From: Ruminococcus flavefaciens
Lineage (GTDB): Bacteria > Bacteroidota > Bacteroidia > Bacteroidales > P3
Assembly (NCBI GenBank): GCA_023667315.1
Contig: JAMPAI010000001.1
Span: 366,820-430,819 of the forward strand
Reading direction: 5' to 3'
DNA: 64,000 bases
Positions 37,003 through 45,392 of this stretch are shown here, one piece after another. The notes beneath the pieces were generated by a model, which was given only the letters and a program-made list of their open reading frames with translations, was not told the DNA's origin and did no database searches. The stretch's first letter is position 1. Every line of letters begins with the position of its first letter. The translations under genes were made by a program, and so were the position numbers.

Positions 37003-37749
37003 TTACATGTTCATGCCGCCGCAAACGTGGAGCACCTGTCCGCTTACATACGAGGAAAGGTCGCTGGCCAGGAAGAGGCATACGTTGGCCACGTCTTGCG
37101 GAGTGCCGCCGCGGTGAAGGGGAATCTTGGCTTCCCAGTCCTTGCGCACTTCTTCCGAAAGCTGGGCGGTCATATCGGTAATGATGAAACCGGGAGCGAT
37201 CGCGTTGGAGCGGATGCCGCGCTTGCCGAATTCCTTGGCCACCGATTTGGTGAGGCCGATGATACCGGCCTTGGAGGCCGAGTAGTTTACCTGACCGGCG
37301 TTGCCCGAAACACCCACCACCGAACTCATGTTGATGATGCTGCCCGCGCGCTGGCTGCTCATGATGGGAGCCACGGCCTTGGTGAAGTTGAACACCGATT
37401 TAAGGTTCACGTTGATCACCGCATCCCACTGGGCTTCGGTCATGCGGAGCAAAAGGCCGTCTTTGGTGATGCCGGCGTTGTTTACCAGCACGTCGATACG
37501 GCCGAAATCCTTTACGATGGCGGCCACCGTTTCTTCGGTGTTGGCGGTGTTGGAAGCGTCGGAGGCATAGCCTTTGGCTTTTACGCCCATGCCTTCCAGT
37601 TCCTTAACCAAAGCCTGCATGTTTTCGTCTTCGCGAAGGTCGGTAAAGGCGATGTTGGCGCCTTCGGCGGCAAAACGCAAGGCGATGGCTTTGCCGATAC
37701 CGCGGGAAGCCCCGGTGATAACGGCCACTTTGTCTTGTAAGAGTTTCAT
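37003..37749 (-). CDS. fabG: 3-oxoacyl-[acyl-carrier-protein] reductase
   Basis: A 248-residue short-chain dehydrogenase. NADPH loop GASRGIGKA (13-21), VNNAGITKDGLLLRM, catalytic Ser in INMSSVVG and YSASKAG (Tyr and Lys), the FabG rather than generic SDR pattern; VSGQVLHVCGGMNM closes the protein. It reduces 3-oxoacyl-ACP in fatty-acid elongation. It stands apart from other fab genes, between rseC and the vWA gene, with 16 bp to the former. Confidence 0.93.
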   Translation of the reverse strand: MKLLQDKVAVITGASRGIGKAIALRFAAEGANIAFTDLREDENMQALVKELEGMGVKAKGYASDASNTANTEETVAAIVKDFGRIDVLVNNAGITKDGLLLRMTEAQWDAVINVNLKSVFNFTKAVAPIMSSQRAGSIINMSSVVGVSGNAGQVNYSASKAGIIGLTKSVAKEFGKRGIRSNAIAPGFIITDMTAQLSEEVRKDWEAKIPLHRGGTPQDVANVCLFLASDLSSYVSGQVLHVCGGMNM

Positions 37750-37765
37750 AACCTATTTGGATTTT

Positions 37766-38209
37766 TTAATCGATTTGAATGTTGCCGGCTTCTTGGCGCT
37801 TTTCGATGCCGAAACTGAAGCGGGCGTTTATCTTGTCGGATTTGAATTTCAAAAACAGGAAGTAGAGTGCTATCGCCGCAAGGCAGGCAAGGCCCCGTAT
37901 CACCTCGTTCGGAGTGATGAGCGCGGCGATAAGGAATCCGGCGGCGGCCGCCACCAACGAAAGCACGTAGGCGTACAGCACCGCCTTAAGCCCCATGCCC
38001 GACATCAGGAACACATCCACCCGCTCGCCCTTTCGGTACAGCCGGGCGTCTTTGGTCTTTACCGTAACGTCCTTGTCGGTTTTTTCCGACATCTGGCATA
38101 GGTTCTTGGCATGGCACGACCCGCAGGCCGATGCCGCCTGAATCCGAACCGTTACCGAATTTTCCGAAACTTCGGTAACAATTCCCTCATGTACGATTTT
38201 CTCTGCCAT
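37766..38209 (-). CDS. RseC/SoxR-reducing-system family membrane protein
   Basis: A 147-residue protein: a soluble N-terminal part with CGSCHAKNLC (a CxxC plus third Cys characteristic of RseC-like proteins), then two transmembrane helices (roughly 72-92 and 97-117) and a cytoplasmic tail. RseC-family proteins occur with Rnf electron-transport genes in many Bacteroidota and are thought to reduce SoxR or handle redox. No rnf genes are in this window, so its partner is unseen. First gene of the rseC-fabG-vWA run. Confidence 0.85.
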   Translation of the reverse strand: MAEKIVHEGIVTEVSENSVTVRIQAASACGSCHAKNLCQMSEKTDKDVTVKTKDARLYRKGERVDVFLMSGMGLKAVLYAYVLSLVAAAAGFLIAALITPNEVIRGLACLAAIALYFLFLKFKSDKINARFSFGIEKRQEAGNIQID

Positions 38210-38255
38210 ATAGGGTGCAAAGATAATTTTTTTCGCGCTGGCGCGTGAGGCTGAT

Positions 38256-38292
38256 GTTACTTTTTTCTTTGTCTTGCAAAGAAAAAAGTAAC
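38256..38292. terminator. Perfect 16-bp inverted repeat between HU and rseC genes
   Basis: GTTACTTTTTTCTTTG - TCTTG - CAAAGAAAAAAGTAAC. It sits upstream of rseC, at the edge of the GC-rich block, and resembles GTTACTTTTT...AAAAAGTAAC palindromes frequently scattered in Bacteroidota genomes. It may function as a terminator or a REP-type element; neither is proven here. Confidence 0.6.
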
Positions 38293-38549
38293 CAAAAAAG
38301 AAACGCGTCCTGCGCGGACGGCGCTCCTATGGCGGAGGGCAATTGGTGCTTGCCAAGGCTTCGGCCGCTCCCGCACCCCGCGCACTTGGCCTGCGCTATG
38401 GAATAACTTCCGAGGCTGCGCCTCGAAAGAACCCGCGCCCGGCGCTGCGGTCGGTGCCTCCGGCGGTTGGTTTGGCACGCTCGCTTCGCTTGTGTGCGGC
38501 GCAAGTCGCTTCGCTCTTGCGCGGAAAGCGGTGCCTCCGGCGGTTGGTT
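38293..38549. repeat. GC-rich structured intergenic block with 21-bp direct repeat
   Basis: Part of a 388-bp gene-free stretch (38210-38597). CGGTGCCTCCGGCGGTTGGTT occurs at 38452-38472 and again at 38529-38549. Small hairpins include CGTCC-TGCGC-GGACG and CGAGGC-TGC-GCCTCG, and CGCT-rich pyrimidine runs recur. No open frame in it has family-like sequence, so I treat it as non-coding repeat DNA. Confidence 0.6.
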
Positions 38550-38584
38550 AAAAAAAAAAGCCCCCGATTTCGGGGGCTTTTTTT
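38550..38584 (-). terminator. Terminator of the HU gene
   Basis: AGCCCCCG-ATTT-CGGGGGCT stem with runs of A and T on both sides, 14 nt after the HU stop on the minus strand. The long A-run becomes a U-tract in the HU transcript. Confidence 0.92.
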
Positions 38585-38597
38585 GATAGTGCAAAGA

Positions 38598-38870
38598 CTA
38601 TTTAACTTTTTTAGCCAAGGTAGCACCGGGTTTGAACTTAACCACCTTCTTAGCGGCAATCTTGATGCTCTTGCCGGTACGGGGGTTGTGACCCATGCGG
38701 GCAGCTCTTTTTTGAACGCTGAAGGTACCGAAACCGATCAAAGAAATGCGGTCGCCTTTCTTGAGGGCATCAGCCGTAGCGGTCAAATAAGCTTCGAGCG
38801 CTCTTTTGGAATCAGCTTTCGACAAGTTAGCTTTCTTGGCGATAGCATCGATCAATTCTGTCTTGTTCAT
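38598..38870 (-). CDS. HU-family DNA-binding protein
   Basis: A 90-residue nucleoid protein with the full HU fold: MNKTELIDAIAKKANLSKADSKRALEA helices, the GDRISLIGFGTFSVQKRAAR saddle, and the DNA-intercalating arm GHNPRTGKSIKIAAKKVVKFKPG with its Pro. It is a canonical-length HU, not the longer Bacteroidota HU-like variants. Monocistronic, with its own promoter and strong terminator. Confidence 0.95.
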   Translation of the reverse strand: MNKTELIDAIAKKANLSKADSKRALEAYLTATADALKKGDRISLIGFGTFSVQKRAARMGHNPRTGKSIKIAAKKVVKFKPGATLAKKVK

Positions 38871-38913
38871 GTCTAAAAGTTTTACGAGTTAAACAATCAA
38901 TGTTTTAGTACGG

Positions 38914-38943
38914 CAAAGGTATTTTATGTTCGCAAAATAGCAA
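38914..38943 (-). promoter_or_regulatory. Promoter of the HU gene
   Basis: Minus strand TTG (38941-38943), 19-nt spacer and exact -7 TACCTTTG (38914-38921), 43 nt before the HU start. Confidence 0.8.
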
Positions 38944-38979
38944 AATTTCATACCCTTGACAATCACGTACTTCGCATTT

Positions 38980-39966
38980 TTAATTGTTGATAACTCCAAA
39001 GGTGAAAAAATCCCTCTCGGTATCGAATTTAAAGCCTCTCAAAAGTTCTTCCGTTGTAAGTTGCTTTTTTCCAGGAAGTTGCAGTTTTGTAATGGAAACC
39101 GGAATGCCGTCGCCGCAAACGATTTTCATAAAATGCTTGTTGTCAGAGAGAATAACTCCCTGTTCATAACTTTTTGCGTTTTTTTCGTCCAGGCAGGCGT
39201 CTATAAGCTTTACCGGCACGTTTTTTTGCGTGGAAAACTGTTGAAGACAGCCTATTGCGCCGGGGTAGGGGCTAAGCGCCTTGATTTGCCGCAATACTTT
39301 TTCCGCCGGTAGATTAAAGTCGATAATGCAATCGTTTTTAAAGATTTTCGGAGCATTCGGCAAATTTTCGATATCCGTTTGCGGTTGAGGTATGGGCGTG
39401 ATGTTGCCGGCGAACAGGTCTATGGCGGTCTTGACCACCAGGGGCGCGCCGATGGCCAGCAGTCTGTCGTGCAGGCTGCCCGCTGTTTCTTCGGGGCTGA
39501 GCGCCACTTTCTCCTGATAGAGGATGGCTCCCGTGTCGAGGTCTTTGTCCAGGAGGAAGGTGGTGACGCCGCTTTCTCTCTCGCCATTCCAGATGGCGCG
39601 CTGTATGGGCGCGGCTCCCCGGTAGCGGGGCAGGAGGGAGGCGTGCAGGTTGAACGTGCCCAGACGGGGCATGCCCCACACTTCCTTCGGCAGCATGCGG
39701 AAGGCCACCACAATCTGCAGGTCGGCGCGGTAGCCTGCCAGTTCCTGCAGAAAGGCGGGGTCCTTGAGCCTTTGCGGCTGCAACACCGGCAGTCCCAGTT
39801 CGAGGGCGCGGCGCTTTACATCGCTCATGCCCGTTTTCTGCCCCCGTCCGATGGGCTTGTCGGGCATGGTGACCACGGCCACCACGTTCAGGCCCGCCTG
39901 CACCAAGGTCGAGAGGCAACCGGAGGCGAACTCCGGCGTTCCCATAAAGACAATGCGGTTTTCCAT
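38980..39966 (-). CDS. fmt: Methionyl-tRNA formyltransferase
   Basis: A 328-residue enzyme formylating initiator Met-tRNA. FMGTPEFASGCL at the start, FNLHASLLPRYRGAAPIQRAIWNG (10-formyl-THF site; Asn-His with Asp downstream in DLDTGAILYQ) and the C-terminal OB-like tRNA-binding domain (from about 205). It follows ribH by 3 bp, so the two are surely co-transcribed despite unrelated pathways. Its 3' end is more AT-rich than the rest of the gene. Confidence 0.95.
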   Translation of the reverse strand: MENRIVFMGTPEFASGCLSTLVQAGLNVVAVVTMPDKPIGRGQKTGMSDVKRRALELGLPVLQPQRLKDPAFLQELAGYRADLQIVVAFRMLPKEVWGMPRLGTFNLHASLLPRYRGAAPIQRAIWNGERESGVTTFLLDKDLDTGAILYQEKVALSPEETAGSLHDRLLAIGAPLVVKTAIDLFAGNITPIPQPQTDIENLPNAPKIFKNDCIIDFNLPAEKVLRQIKALSPYPGAIGCLQQFSTQKNVPVKLIDACLDEKNAKSYEQGVILSDNKHFMKIVCGDGIPVSITKLQLPGKKQLTTEELLRGFKFDTERDFFTFGVINN

Positions 39967-39969
39967 GCG

Positions 39970-40452
39970 CTATTTCTGCATAATGGTGAGCATCTGCAAC
40001 GCGGCTTCGGCGGCTTCCGAACCCTTGTTGCCCAGTTTTCCTCCGGCACGTTCCACGGCCTGCTGCTGGTTGTTGGTGGTCAATACCCCGAAGATAACGG
40101 GCTTGAGGTATTGGATGCCCACGCGGGTCAGTCCGTCGGCCACCGCCTGGCAGATAAAGTCGAAATGGCGGGTCTCGCCCTGGATCACGCAGCCGAGGCA
40201 GATCACCGCGTCGCAGTCGGGGCGGGCGGCAAAGTAGGCCGAGGCCGAAGAAAGTTCAAAGCTGCCGGGCACCGACACCACCTGGATGCGGTCGTCGCTT
40301 ACGCCTTGTTTCCTTAAGGTCTGTACGCAGCCGTCGCGCAGGGCGTGGGTTATCTCGGTGTTCCATTCGGCCACCAGCACGGTAAAGCGGTGGGTGGCGT
40401 CGGTGGGCACGGCCGGGGTCTTGAGGTCGAGGATACGGTCTTTCGTTGACAT
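39970..40452 (-). CDS. ribH: 6,7-dimethyl-8-ribityllumazine synthase
   Basis: A 160-residue penultimate riboflavin enzyme, assembling into icosahedral or pentameric particles. Motifs: EWNTEITHALRDG, VSVPGSFELSSASAYFA, VICLGCVIQGETRHFDFICQAVADGL (His for catalysis in RHFD), and GVLTTNNQQQAVERAGG. No FMN riboswitch sequence is recognisable upstream. Paired with fmt. Confidence 0.95.
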   Translation of the reverse strand: MSTKDRILDLKTPAVPTDATHRFTVLVAEWNTEITHALRDGCVQTLRKQGVSDDRIQVVSVPGSFELSSASAYFAARPDCDAVICLGCVIQGETRHFDFICQAVADGLTRVGIQYLKPVIFGVLTTNNQQQAVERAGGKLGNKGSEAAEAALQMLTIMQK

Positions 40453-40486
40453 GATGACGGATATATAATGTATATGGGTTGTTATA

Positions 40487-40533
40487 CGAAAAACGGGGAA
40501 ACCTTGCCGTGTTACCGGTGGAGGCTTCCCCGT
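40487..40533 (-). terminator. Terminator of the minus-strand TPR gene
   Basis: ACGGGGAA / TTCCCCGT outer stem with further internal GCC/GGC pairing, followed on the minus strand by TTTTTCG. It separates the TPR gene from ribH. Confidence 0.8.
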
Positions 40534-40554
40534 ATGCTTGGGATGATGAACCGT

Positions 40555-41247
40555 TTACTTGCCCAGCTTGGCGTTCATGCGGGCGATGTAGCGGTCTATA
40601 TCGGAAGCCTCGCGCGACATGGGGAAGCGGCGGCGTATCTGCTGGTAGGTCTGCAGCGCCTTTTCGTATTGCTGCAGGGTTTCCTGAACCATGGCCTGGC
40701 GCATCAGCACGGCCGGGGTAAGGGCTTCGTTGGCGTATTTTGAAGCGGCCTTGGCATAGCATTCAACCGCTTTTTCGGCCTGACCGGCTTCTAAGTAGGC
40801 ATCGCCCAAGGCCTGGTTCGAGAGTACGAACAGCACGGGGTCCTTGGTGTTGAATTTCTTGATGTACTGGATCGCTTCTTCGAAATGACCCTGGTGCAGG
40901 TAAGCCAGCCCCGCGTAGTAGTTGGCCAGTTTTCCGCTCTTGGTGGAACCGTAGCTGTCGGCAATCTCGAGCATGCCGGCGTGTTGGCCGTCGCCGTTGA
41001 GGGCGGTGGTCAGCGAATCCATTTCGAAATAACGCTGCGCGTAGAACATTTCTGCGGCGGCCGTTTTTTCTTTGGGCGCCAGATACAGGTATTTGTAGCC
41101 GAAATAACCCACAACAATCACCACGATGGCAACGACGATGCCGATGATGAGCGATTTGTGTTTTTCGAAATAGTTTCCGGTTTTGGCAAGGGCAACTTCT
41201 ACGTCTTCAACGATCTGTTCGCCTTTTACTTCTTCTTTCTGAGCCAT
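40555..41247 (-). CDS. Membrane-anchored tetratricopeptide-repeat protein (YfgM-like)
   Basis: A 230-residue protein with a charged N-terminus, one transmembrane helix (HKSLIIGIVVAIVVIVVGYFGY, roughly 34-55) and a TPR domain facing the periplasm (ANYYAGLAYLHQGHFEEAIQYI, VLSNQALGDAYLEAGQAEKAVECYAKA, AMVQETLQQYEKALQTYQQI). The layout resembles YfgM-type proteins that assist Sec-dependent folding, but similarity is architectural only. It has its own terminator and lies divergent from the T9SS protein gene at 41387. Confidence 0.85.
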   Translation of the reverse strand: MAQKEEVKGEQIVEDVEVALAKTGNYFEKHKSLIIGIVVAIVVIVVGYFGYKYLYLAPKEKTAAAEMFYAQRYFEMDSLTTALNGDGQHAGMLEIADSYGSTKSGKLANYYAGLAYLHQGHFEEAIQYIKKFNTKDPVLFVLSNQALGDAYLEAGQAEKAVECYAKAASKYANEALTPAVLMRQAMVQETLQQYEKALQTYQQIRRRFPMSREASDIDRYIARMNAKLGK

Positions 41248-41386
41248 GGCTGTAAGGGTTGTCTAAAATTAAGGTCGCGAAGTTACAAAAAAATATGCGA
41301 TATAAAACCCGGGCGTCCCGAAATGGGATAAAATTTACATTTGTGTTATCTTTGCAAGATAGTATGCCCTTAAAAATTACGGGAAG

Positions 41387-41947
41387 ATGAGTAAGCTCCG
41401 GTTCCTGCAACATAGTGTGGCTTTCGTGGCCGTTGTCTTTGCCGGCCTGTCGTCGGCATCCGGCCAGACGGAAGCGGTATTTACCGTGGTTTCGAGCGCG
41501 GGCGGTTCCGAATCCGTTCTGCTGAACGGGCAGACCTTTACCTGCGACTGGAATTTAGGCGAGGTGATTACCGAGACCTTCGGCAGTTACGAAGGCTTCG
41601 ACGCCTCCAAAAAGCGCCTGACCCAGGGTTTCGAGCAGGGCGAGGGCTTTATCGAAGACCCGTTCGCCCAAGACCTGGCCAACGAGGAAGGCATGGCCGG
41701 CCGGTTCAATGTAAAGGTCTTTCCCAATCCGGTGCGGCAATACCTTAACGTGACCTTGCCCGCCGAGGCCGGATCCGACTGCCGCCTGCACCTGCGCAAC
41801 CTGCAGGGTGCCGTGCTCTATGCCCGCAAGGACGCCAAGGCCGGGGGCTACAGCCTGGATATGGGGCGTCTGCCCGCCGGGGTGTATGTGCTGGAGGTGG
41901 AGACGGAAATCGGGCAACAGTCGTTTAAGATAGTTAAAGTACAATAA
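41387..41947 (+). CDS. Small T9SS type A sorting-domain protein
   Basis: A 186-residue exported protein: signal peptide to about residue 26 (SSASG|QT), a short beta-rich region of about 75 residues (VFTVVSSAGGSESVLLNGQTFTCDWNLGEVITETF), then the C-terminal sorting domain (VKVFPNPVRQYLNVTLPAE ... FKIVKVQ). The N-terminal part has the form often found just ahead of large surface proteins in this phylum. An exact -7 TATCTTTG (41347-41354) is upstream; no TTG at the proper distance. The next gene starts 18 bp downstream, so they are likely one transcript. Confidence 0.85.
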   Translation: MSKLRFLQHSVAFVAVVFAGLSSASGQTEAVFTVVSSAGGSESVLLNGQTFTCDWNLGEVITETFGSYEGFDASKKRLTQGFEQGEGFIEDPFAQDLANEEGMAGRFNVKVFPNPVRQYLNVTLPAEAGSDCRLHLRNLQGAVLYARKDAKAGGYSLDMGRLPAGVYVLEVETEIGQQSFKIVKVQ

Positions 41948-41965
41948 CGCTTAGAAAAAAGTAAG

Positions 41966-44686
41966 ATGAAAACTTTTTTTCGTGAATTGCTTGTAGTGTC
42001 ATTATTGATTGCGGGTTTGTGTGTGTCGGGGCAGGCGCAGAGCGTGCCGGGCGCCATCAAGTACCAGGCGGTGCTGCGCGATGTAAACGGCAAGACGCTG
42101 GCCAACAAGGCCAACGTGAACCTGCGTGTCAGCCTCCGTTTGGACGACCCCGCTACGGGCCAGATCGCGTACAGCGAAGATCATAAGGGAATCGCCACCA
42201 ACGCCTACGGGGTGATTCATCTGGAAATAGGCCGCGGCACGGTAACTTCGGGCAAATCGCTGCACGAGGTGCCTTGGGCGGGACACGAGATCTACGTGCA
42301 GATAGAGATAGAGACCGACGGCACGGGCTACACCCATATGGGCAATGCCGAACTGCTTACCGTTCCCTACGCCTTCTATGCCGAGAACGCCAGCGGCGAC
42401 AACCTTTACGAGAACCTCAAGGACAACTTTATCCCCAAGTTCAACGCCACCAACAAGACGCTGGTGAACTCTGGCCTCTCGCAGACCGGGCGCGACCTGG
42501 AAGTGGACGCCTCTTCGGTTACCTTTGTCGATAAGGCCGCAGGCACGTCGGGTTATAAATTTCCGATGAGCGCAGGAAGTAGGGGGCAGGTTTTATTGTT
42601 GGGCAGAGACGGTCAGTTGGAATGGGGGAATGTTTCGGGAGACGGAGGCTCTTCCATTAACTTAGACGGAGACGGGCATCTGTTGTATTGGAACGATAAC
42701 AATGGTGTGGATACCATTTCGGCCTTGAAATATAATTATAGGAACACGGGTCGGGACATCGAATTGAATACGAACATTACCGGAACCAACAACCTGCTGC
42801 GTTCCGATAAGTTGGGGGACGCACAGTTTTGGGTGGGCGACGACTATTCCACGAACCTTACGCCGGTAAGGATGCACGGGGATGTGGCGATGGACAAAGA
42901 CGGTAAGACAACCTTGCAACGTTTGGACGGCCATGTGGTGCTAAACAGCGACGGTAAGACCGAACTCAATCTTCAATACGATGGATTGACCTTGGAGCAG
43001 GATCCTGCCGGAGGCCCCGATATCCTGAAAGTAACGGCAACCGGAGGCCCCGGCGGAGGGGAATCGCTGTGGGAAAGTAGGCCGCACCCTGCTATGTCTG
43101 ACTATTATCAACTGTACCCTAAAACAACCGCCTTAGAGAAAACGTACGTTGGTATAGGGTTGAATAATCCTATATCTTTGTTGCATGTGCATGGCGGGGA
43201 AGTTCGGTTCTCACAGGGGGATGTTCAGTTTGTAGGTAAGAAAGAGGAGAGTACACGACAAACACCAACTTTCTTTTTTGATAAGGATAAATCGTTTTTT
43301 TATCTTGGTTCGTTGGGAGCAACCAACACCACAGATTTAAAACTTCATCAAGGAAAGTACTCTATAGCTATGGGGCAGGATGCTTCGGTAGCGATAGACC
43401 ACGGTTTTGCAATCGGTAAGGAGGCCTCTGTATCTGCAAGTGCAACGGATGGTTTTGCGATAGGTAATTATAGTAAGGCGCAAAAGGCGAATGCCGTGGC
43501 TTTGGGGGCTGCGGCCGAGGCAACAGGCCAATACAGCATAGCTTTGGGTCATAACGCCAAGGCTACACAAGACTATTCTATCGCCTTGGGTTATAACCAA
43601 ACGGCCGGAAGCGATGCGGTGGTAATCGGACACAGCAATAATAATGTGGGTGATGTGCCTTCGTCGGGTTTAGGTCAGGTCTATAAGTCGGCCTTGTCTA
43701 TAGGGCAGGGTAATGATTTACAGAAAACGTCATCTATCGTTATAGGAAGTAATGTTAAACTGCAAAACGGCGGCCCTTCTATCGTAATCGGGAGTATGCC
43801 TTCAACCGATGACCCGTCTTTGCAAAAACAATTTAAAGAAATTCCGGCTTATTCATATATTGTAGGGCGTACGGCTATATTTTCGAGTATGGAGCATGAC
43901 GATTACGGGGTAACCTTATTGGGATCCGCAGATTTACAGAATAGTTCGGATGGTAATTGTGGAGGATTGGTGTCTGTGGGGCAAGGTAACAGTTATATCG
44001 GAAAACGTTATGGCTCGGAGTATGACCCACAGCCGTCATATCCCATTATGATAGGTTCAAGTTTGGCGAATGACGGAACGTATAGATCCTTAACGATGAT
44101 AGGGGATGGCTTAGATGCAGGTTTGGATCATTTTAGCAATGAAGAACCGATTTTTATGTATGGGTCGAATAGAATTGGGGACGAACGAGTATCAGACGGC
44201 CTCGACTATGACGGGGAGAATGCAGTGTTCGAGATTAGTGCGAAGGGAAATGCTTTTTTTAAGTATGATTTAAATGTAGATGGAGATTTGGATGTGTCGG
44301 GAACGTTTAGTGATTCCGATGAACGCCTTAAAGACAGTATCAAGCCTATGGATTGGAAACCGGCGTTGTTGGATAGGATAACTCCGGTTTCGTATGTGTT
44401 TAAGTCCGATACCATAAAGAAACGTATCCGATTCGGCTTTATCGCGCAGGATGTACGTAAGACCTTTCCGGAACTGGTAAAAGAAAAATCCAATGGCATG
44501 CTCAGTTTGGATTATATTGGGCTTATTCCGGTGCTTTGGCAGATAAACCGCGAGCTTTCGCATACGATAGATGCCTTGCAGCAGCGTGTGGAAGAACAGG
44601 ACCGCAAGCAGGCCGAATTGGAAAACAGGCAGGCCGAACTGGAACGCGAACTGCAGGCCATCAAGCAAAAAATATCGAACTTGTAA
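41966..44686 (+). CDS. Trimeric surface fibre protein with YadA-head repeats and S74 intramolecular chaperone
   Basis: A 906-residue protein. Signal peptide (to GQA|QS, about 25). Residues 30-140 are a beta domain common in Bacteroidota fibre proteins (AIKYQAVLRDVNGK ... LLTVPYAFYAEN). Middle: left-handed beta-roll repeats of the YadA-head kind (GFAIGKEAS, GFAIGNYSKAQ, AVALGAAAEATG, SIALGHNAKAT, SIALGYNQTAGS, residues roughly 480-560). C-terminus: an S74 tail-spike chaperone, SDERLK (Ser784 and Lys789, the conserved autocleavage residues) through FGFIAQDVRKTFPELV, ending in a coiled coil (QQRVEEQDRKQAELENRQAE). It is presumably trimeric and may cleave off its own chaperone. Middle part is AT-richer than its ends. 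Confidence 0.87.
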   Translation: MKTFFRELLVVSLLIAGLCVSGQAQSVPGAIKYQAVLRDVNGKTLANKANVNLRVSLRLDDPATGQIAYSEDHKGIATNAYGVIHLEIGRGTVTSGKSLHEVPWAGHEIYVQIEIETDGTGYTHMGNAELLTVPYAFYAENASGDNLYENLKDNFIPKFNATNKTLVNSGLSQTGRDLEVDASSVTFVDKAAGTSGYKFPMSAGSRGQVLLLGRDGQLEWGNVSGDGGSSINLDGDGHLLYWNDNNGVDTISALKYNYRNTGRDIELNTNITGTNNLLRSDKLGDAQFWVGDDYSTNLTPVRMHGDVAMDKDGKTTLQRLDGHVVLNSDGKTELNLQYDGLTLEQDPAGGPDILKVTATGGPGGGESLWESRPHPAMSDYYQLYPKTTALEKTYVGIGLNNPISLLHVHGGEVRFSQGDVQFVGKKEESTRQTPTFFFDKDKSFFYLGSLGATNTTDLKLHQGKYSIAMGQDASVAIDHGFAIGKEASVSASATDGFAIGNYSKAQKANAVALGAAAEATGQYSIALGHNAKATQDYSIALGYNQTAGSDAVVIGHSNNNVGDVPSSGLGQVYKSALSIGQGNDLQKTSSIVIGSNVKLQNGGPSIVIGSMPSTDDPSLQKQFKEIPAYSYIVGRTAIFSSMEHDDYGVTLLGSADLQNSSDGNCGGLVSVGQGNSYIGKRYGSEYDPQPSYPIMIGSSLANDGTYRSLTMIGDGLDAGLDHFSNEEPIFMYGSNRIGDERVSDGLDYDGENAVFEISAKGNAFFKYDLNVDGDLDVSGTFSDSDERLKDSIKPMDWKPALLDRITPVSYVFKSDTIKKRIRFGFIAQDVRKTFPELVKEKSNGMLSLDYIGLIPVLWQINRELSHTIDALQQRVEEQDRKQAELENRQAELERELQAIKQKISNL

Positions 44687-45369
44687 TGATGAATATGGAG
44701 GCTACCCCCGTTGTATGGGCCCGGGATCTGGACGTCTATCAGAAGCGGACCCGCGTGCTGTCGGAAGTGAACCTTTCGATAAACAAAGGCGAGTTCGTGT
44801 ATCTGATCGGCAAGACGGGCGCCGGCAAGAGTTCGCTGCTGCGCACGCTCTACGCCGATATTCCCGTGCGTTCGGGGCAGGCCAGGGTGGCCGGCTACGA
44901 TCTGGCGCGCCTGCCTAAGAAGGATATTCCCTACCTGCGCCGCAAACTGGGCGTGGTCTTTCAGGATTTCCAACTGCTTACCGACCGTTCGGTGGCCGAT
45001 AACTTAGAGTTCGTGCTGCGTGCCACCGACTGGAAGAACAAGGCCAGCATAGACCGCCGTATCCGCGAGGTGCTGGAGATGGTGGGCATGGAAACCAAGG
45101 CCTACAAGATGCCTTACCAGCTTTCGGGTGGCGAACAGCAGCGCCTTTCCATTGCCCGCGCCCTGCTCAACAGCCCCGAAGTTATTTTGGCCGACGAACC
45201 TACGGGAAACCTCGACCCCGACACTTCCGAAGAAATCATGCGGCTCCTGGTGAAGATAAGCCAGAACTGCGCGGTGCTGGTGGCCACGCACGACTTCTTG
45301 ATCATCACTAAATTTCCTTCGGGTATCCTGGTTTGCGAAGACGGAAAGATCCGTCACGAACAATTATAG
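44686..45369 (+). CDS. ftsE: FtsE-like cell-division ABC transporter ATPase
   Basis: A 227-residue ATPase. Walker [13 protein letters not shown]-loop VFQDFQLL, signature [15 protein letters not shown], Walker [10 protein letters not shown], switch His in ATHDF. The sequence around [24 protein letters not shown] is the FtsE/LolD subgroup; FtsE with FtsX controls septal peptidoglycan hydrolysis. The ftsX partner is not adjacent. The ATG overlaps the preceding stop (TAATG), so expression is coupled to the surface fibre gene. A second ATG is at 44689. Confidence 0.85.
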   Translation: MMNMEATPVVWARDLDVYQKRTRVLSEVNLSINKGEFVYLIGKTGAGKSSLLRTLYADIPVRSGQARVAGYDLARLPKKDIPYLRRKLGVVFQDFQLLTDRSVADNLEFVLRATDWKNKASIDRRIREVLEMVGMETKAYKMPYQLSGGEQQRLSIARALLNSPEVILADEPTGNLDPDTSEEIMRLLVKISQNCAVLVATHDFLIITKFPSGILVCEDGKIRHEQL

Positions 45370-45392
45370 GAAAATCCGCTGCCGATAAGGGC

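Noticed and set aside
38300-38876. Open frames across the GC-rich block between rseC and HU
   Set aside because: Several overlapping frames on both strands, none with recognisable sequence or start signal; they run through hairpins and repeats.
40453-40554. FMN riboswitch near ribH
   Set aside because: No conserved FMN aptamer elements were seen; the structure there is a plain terminator for the TPR gene.
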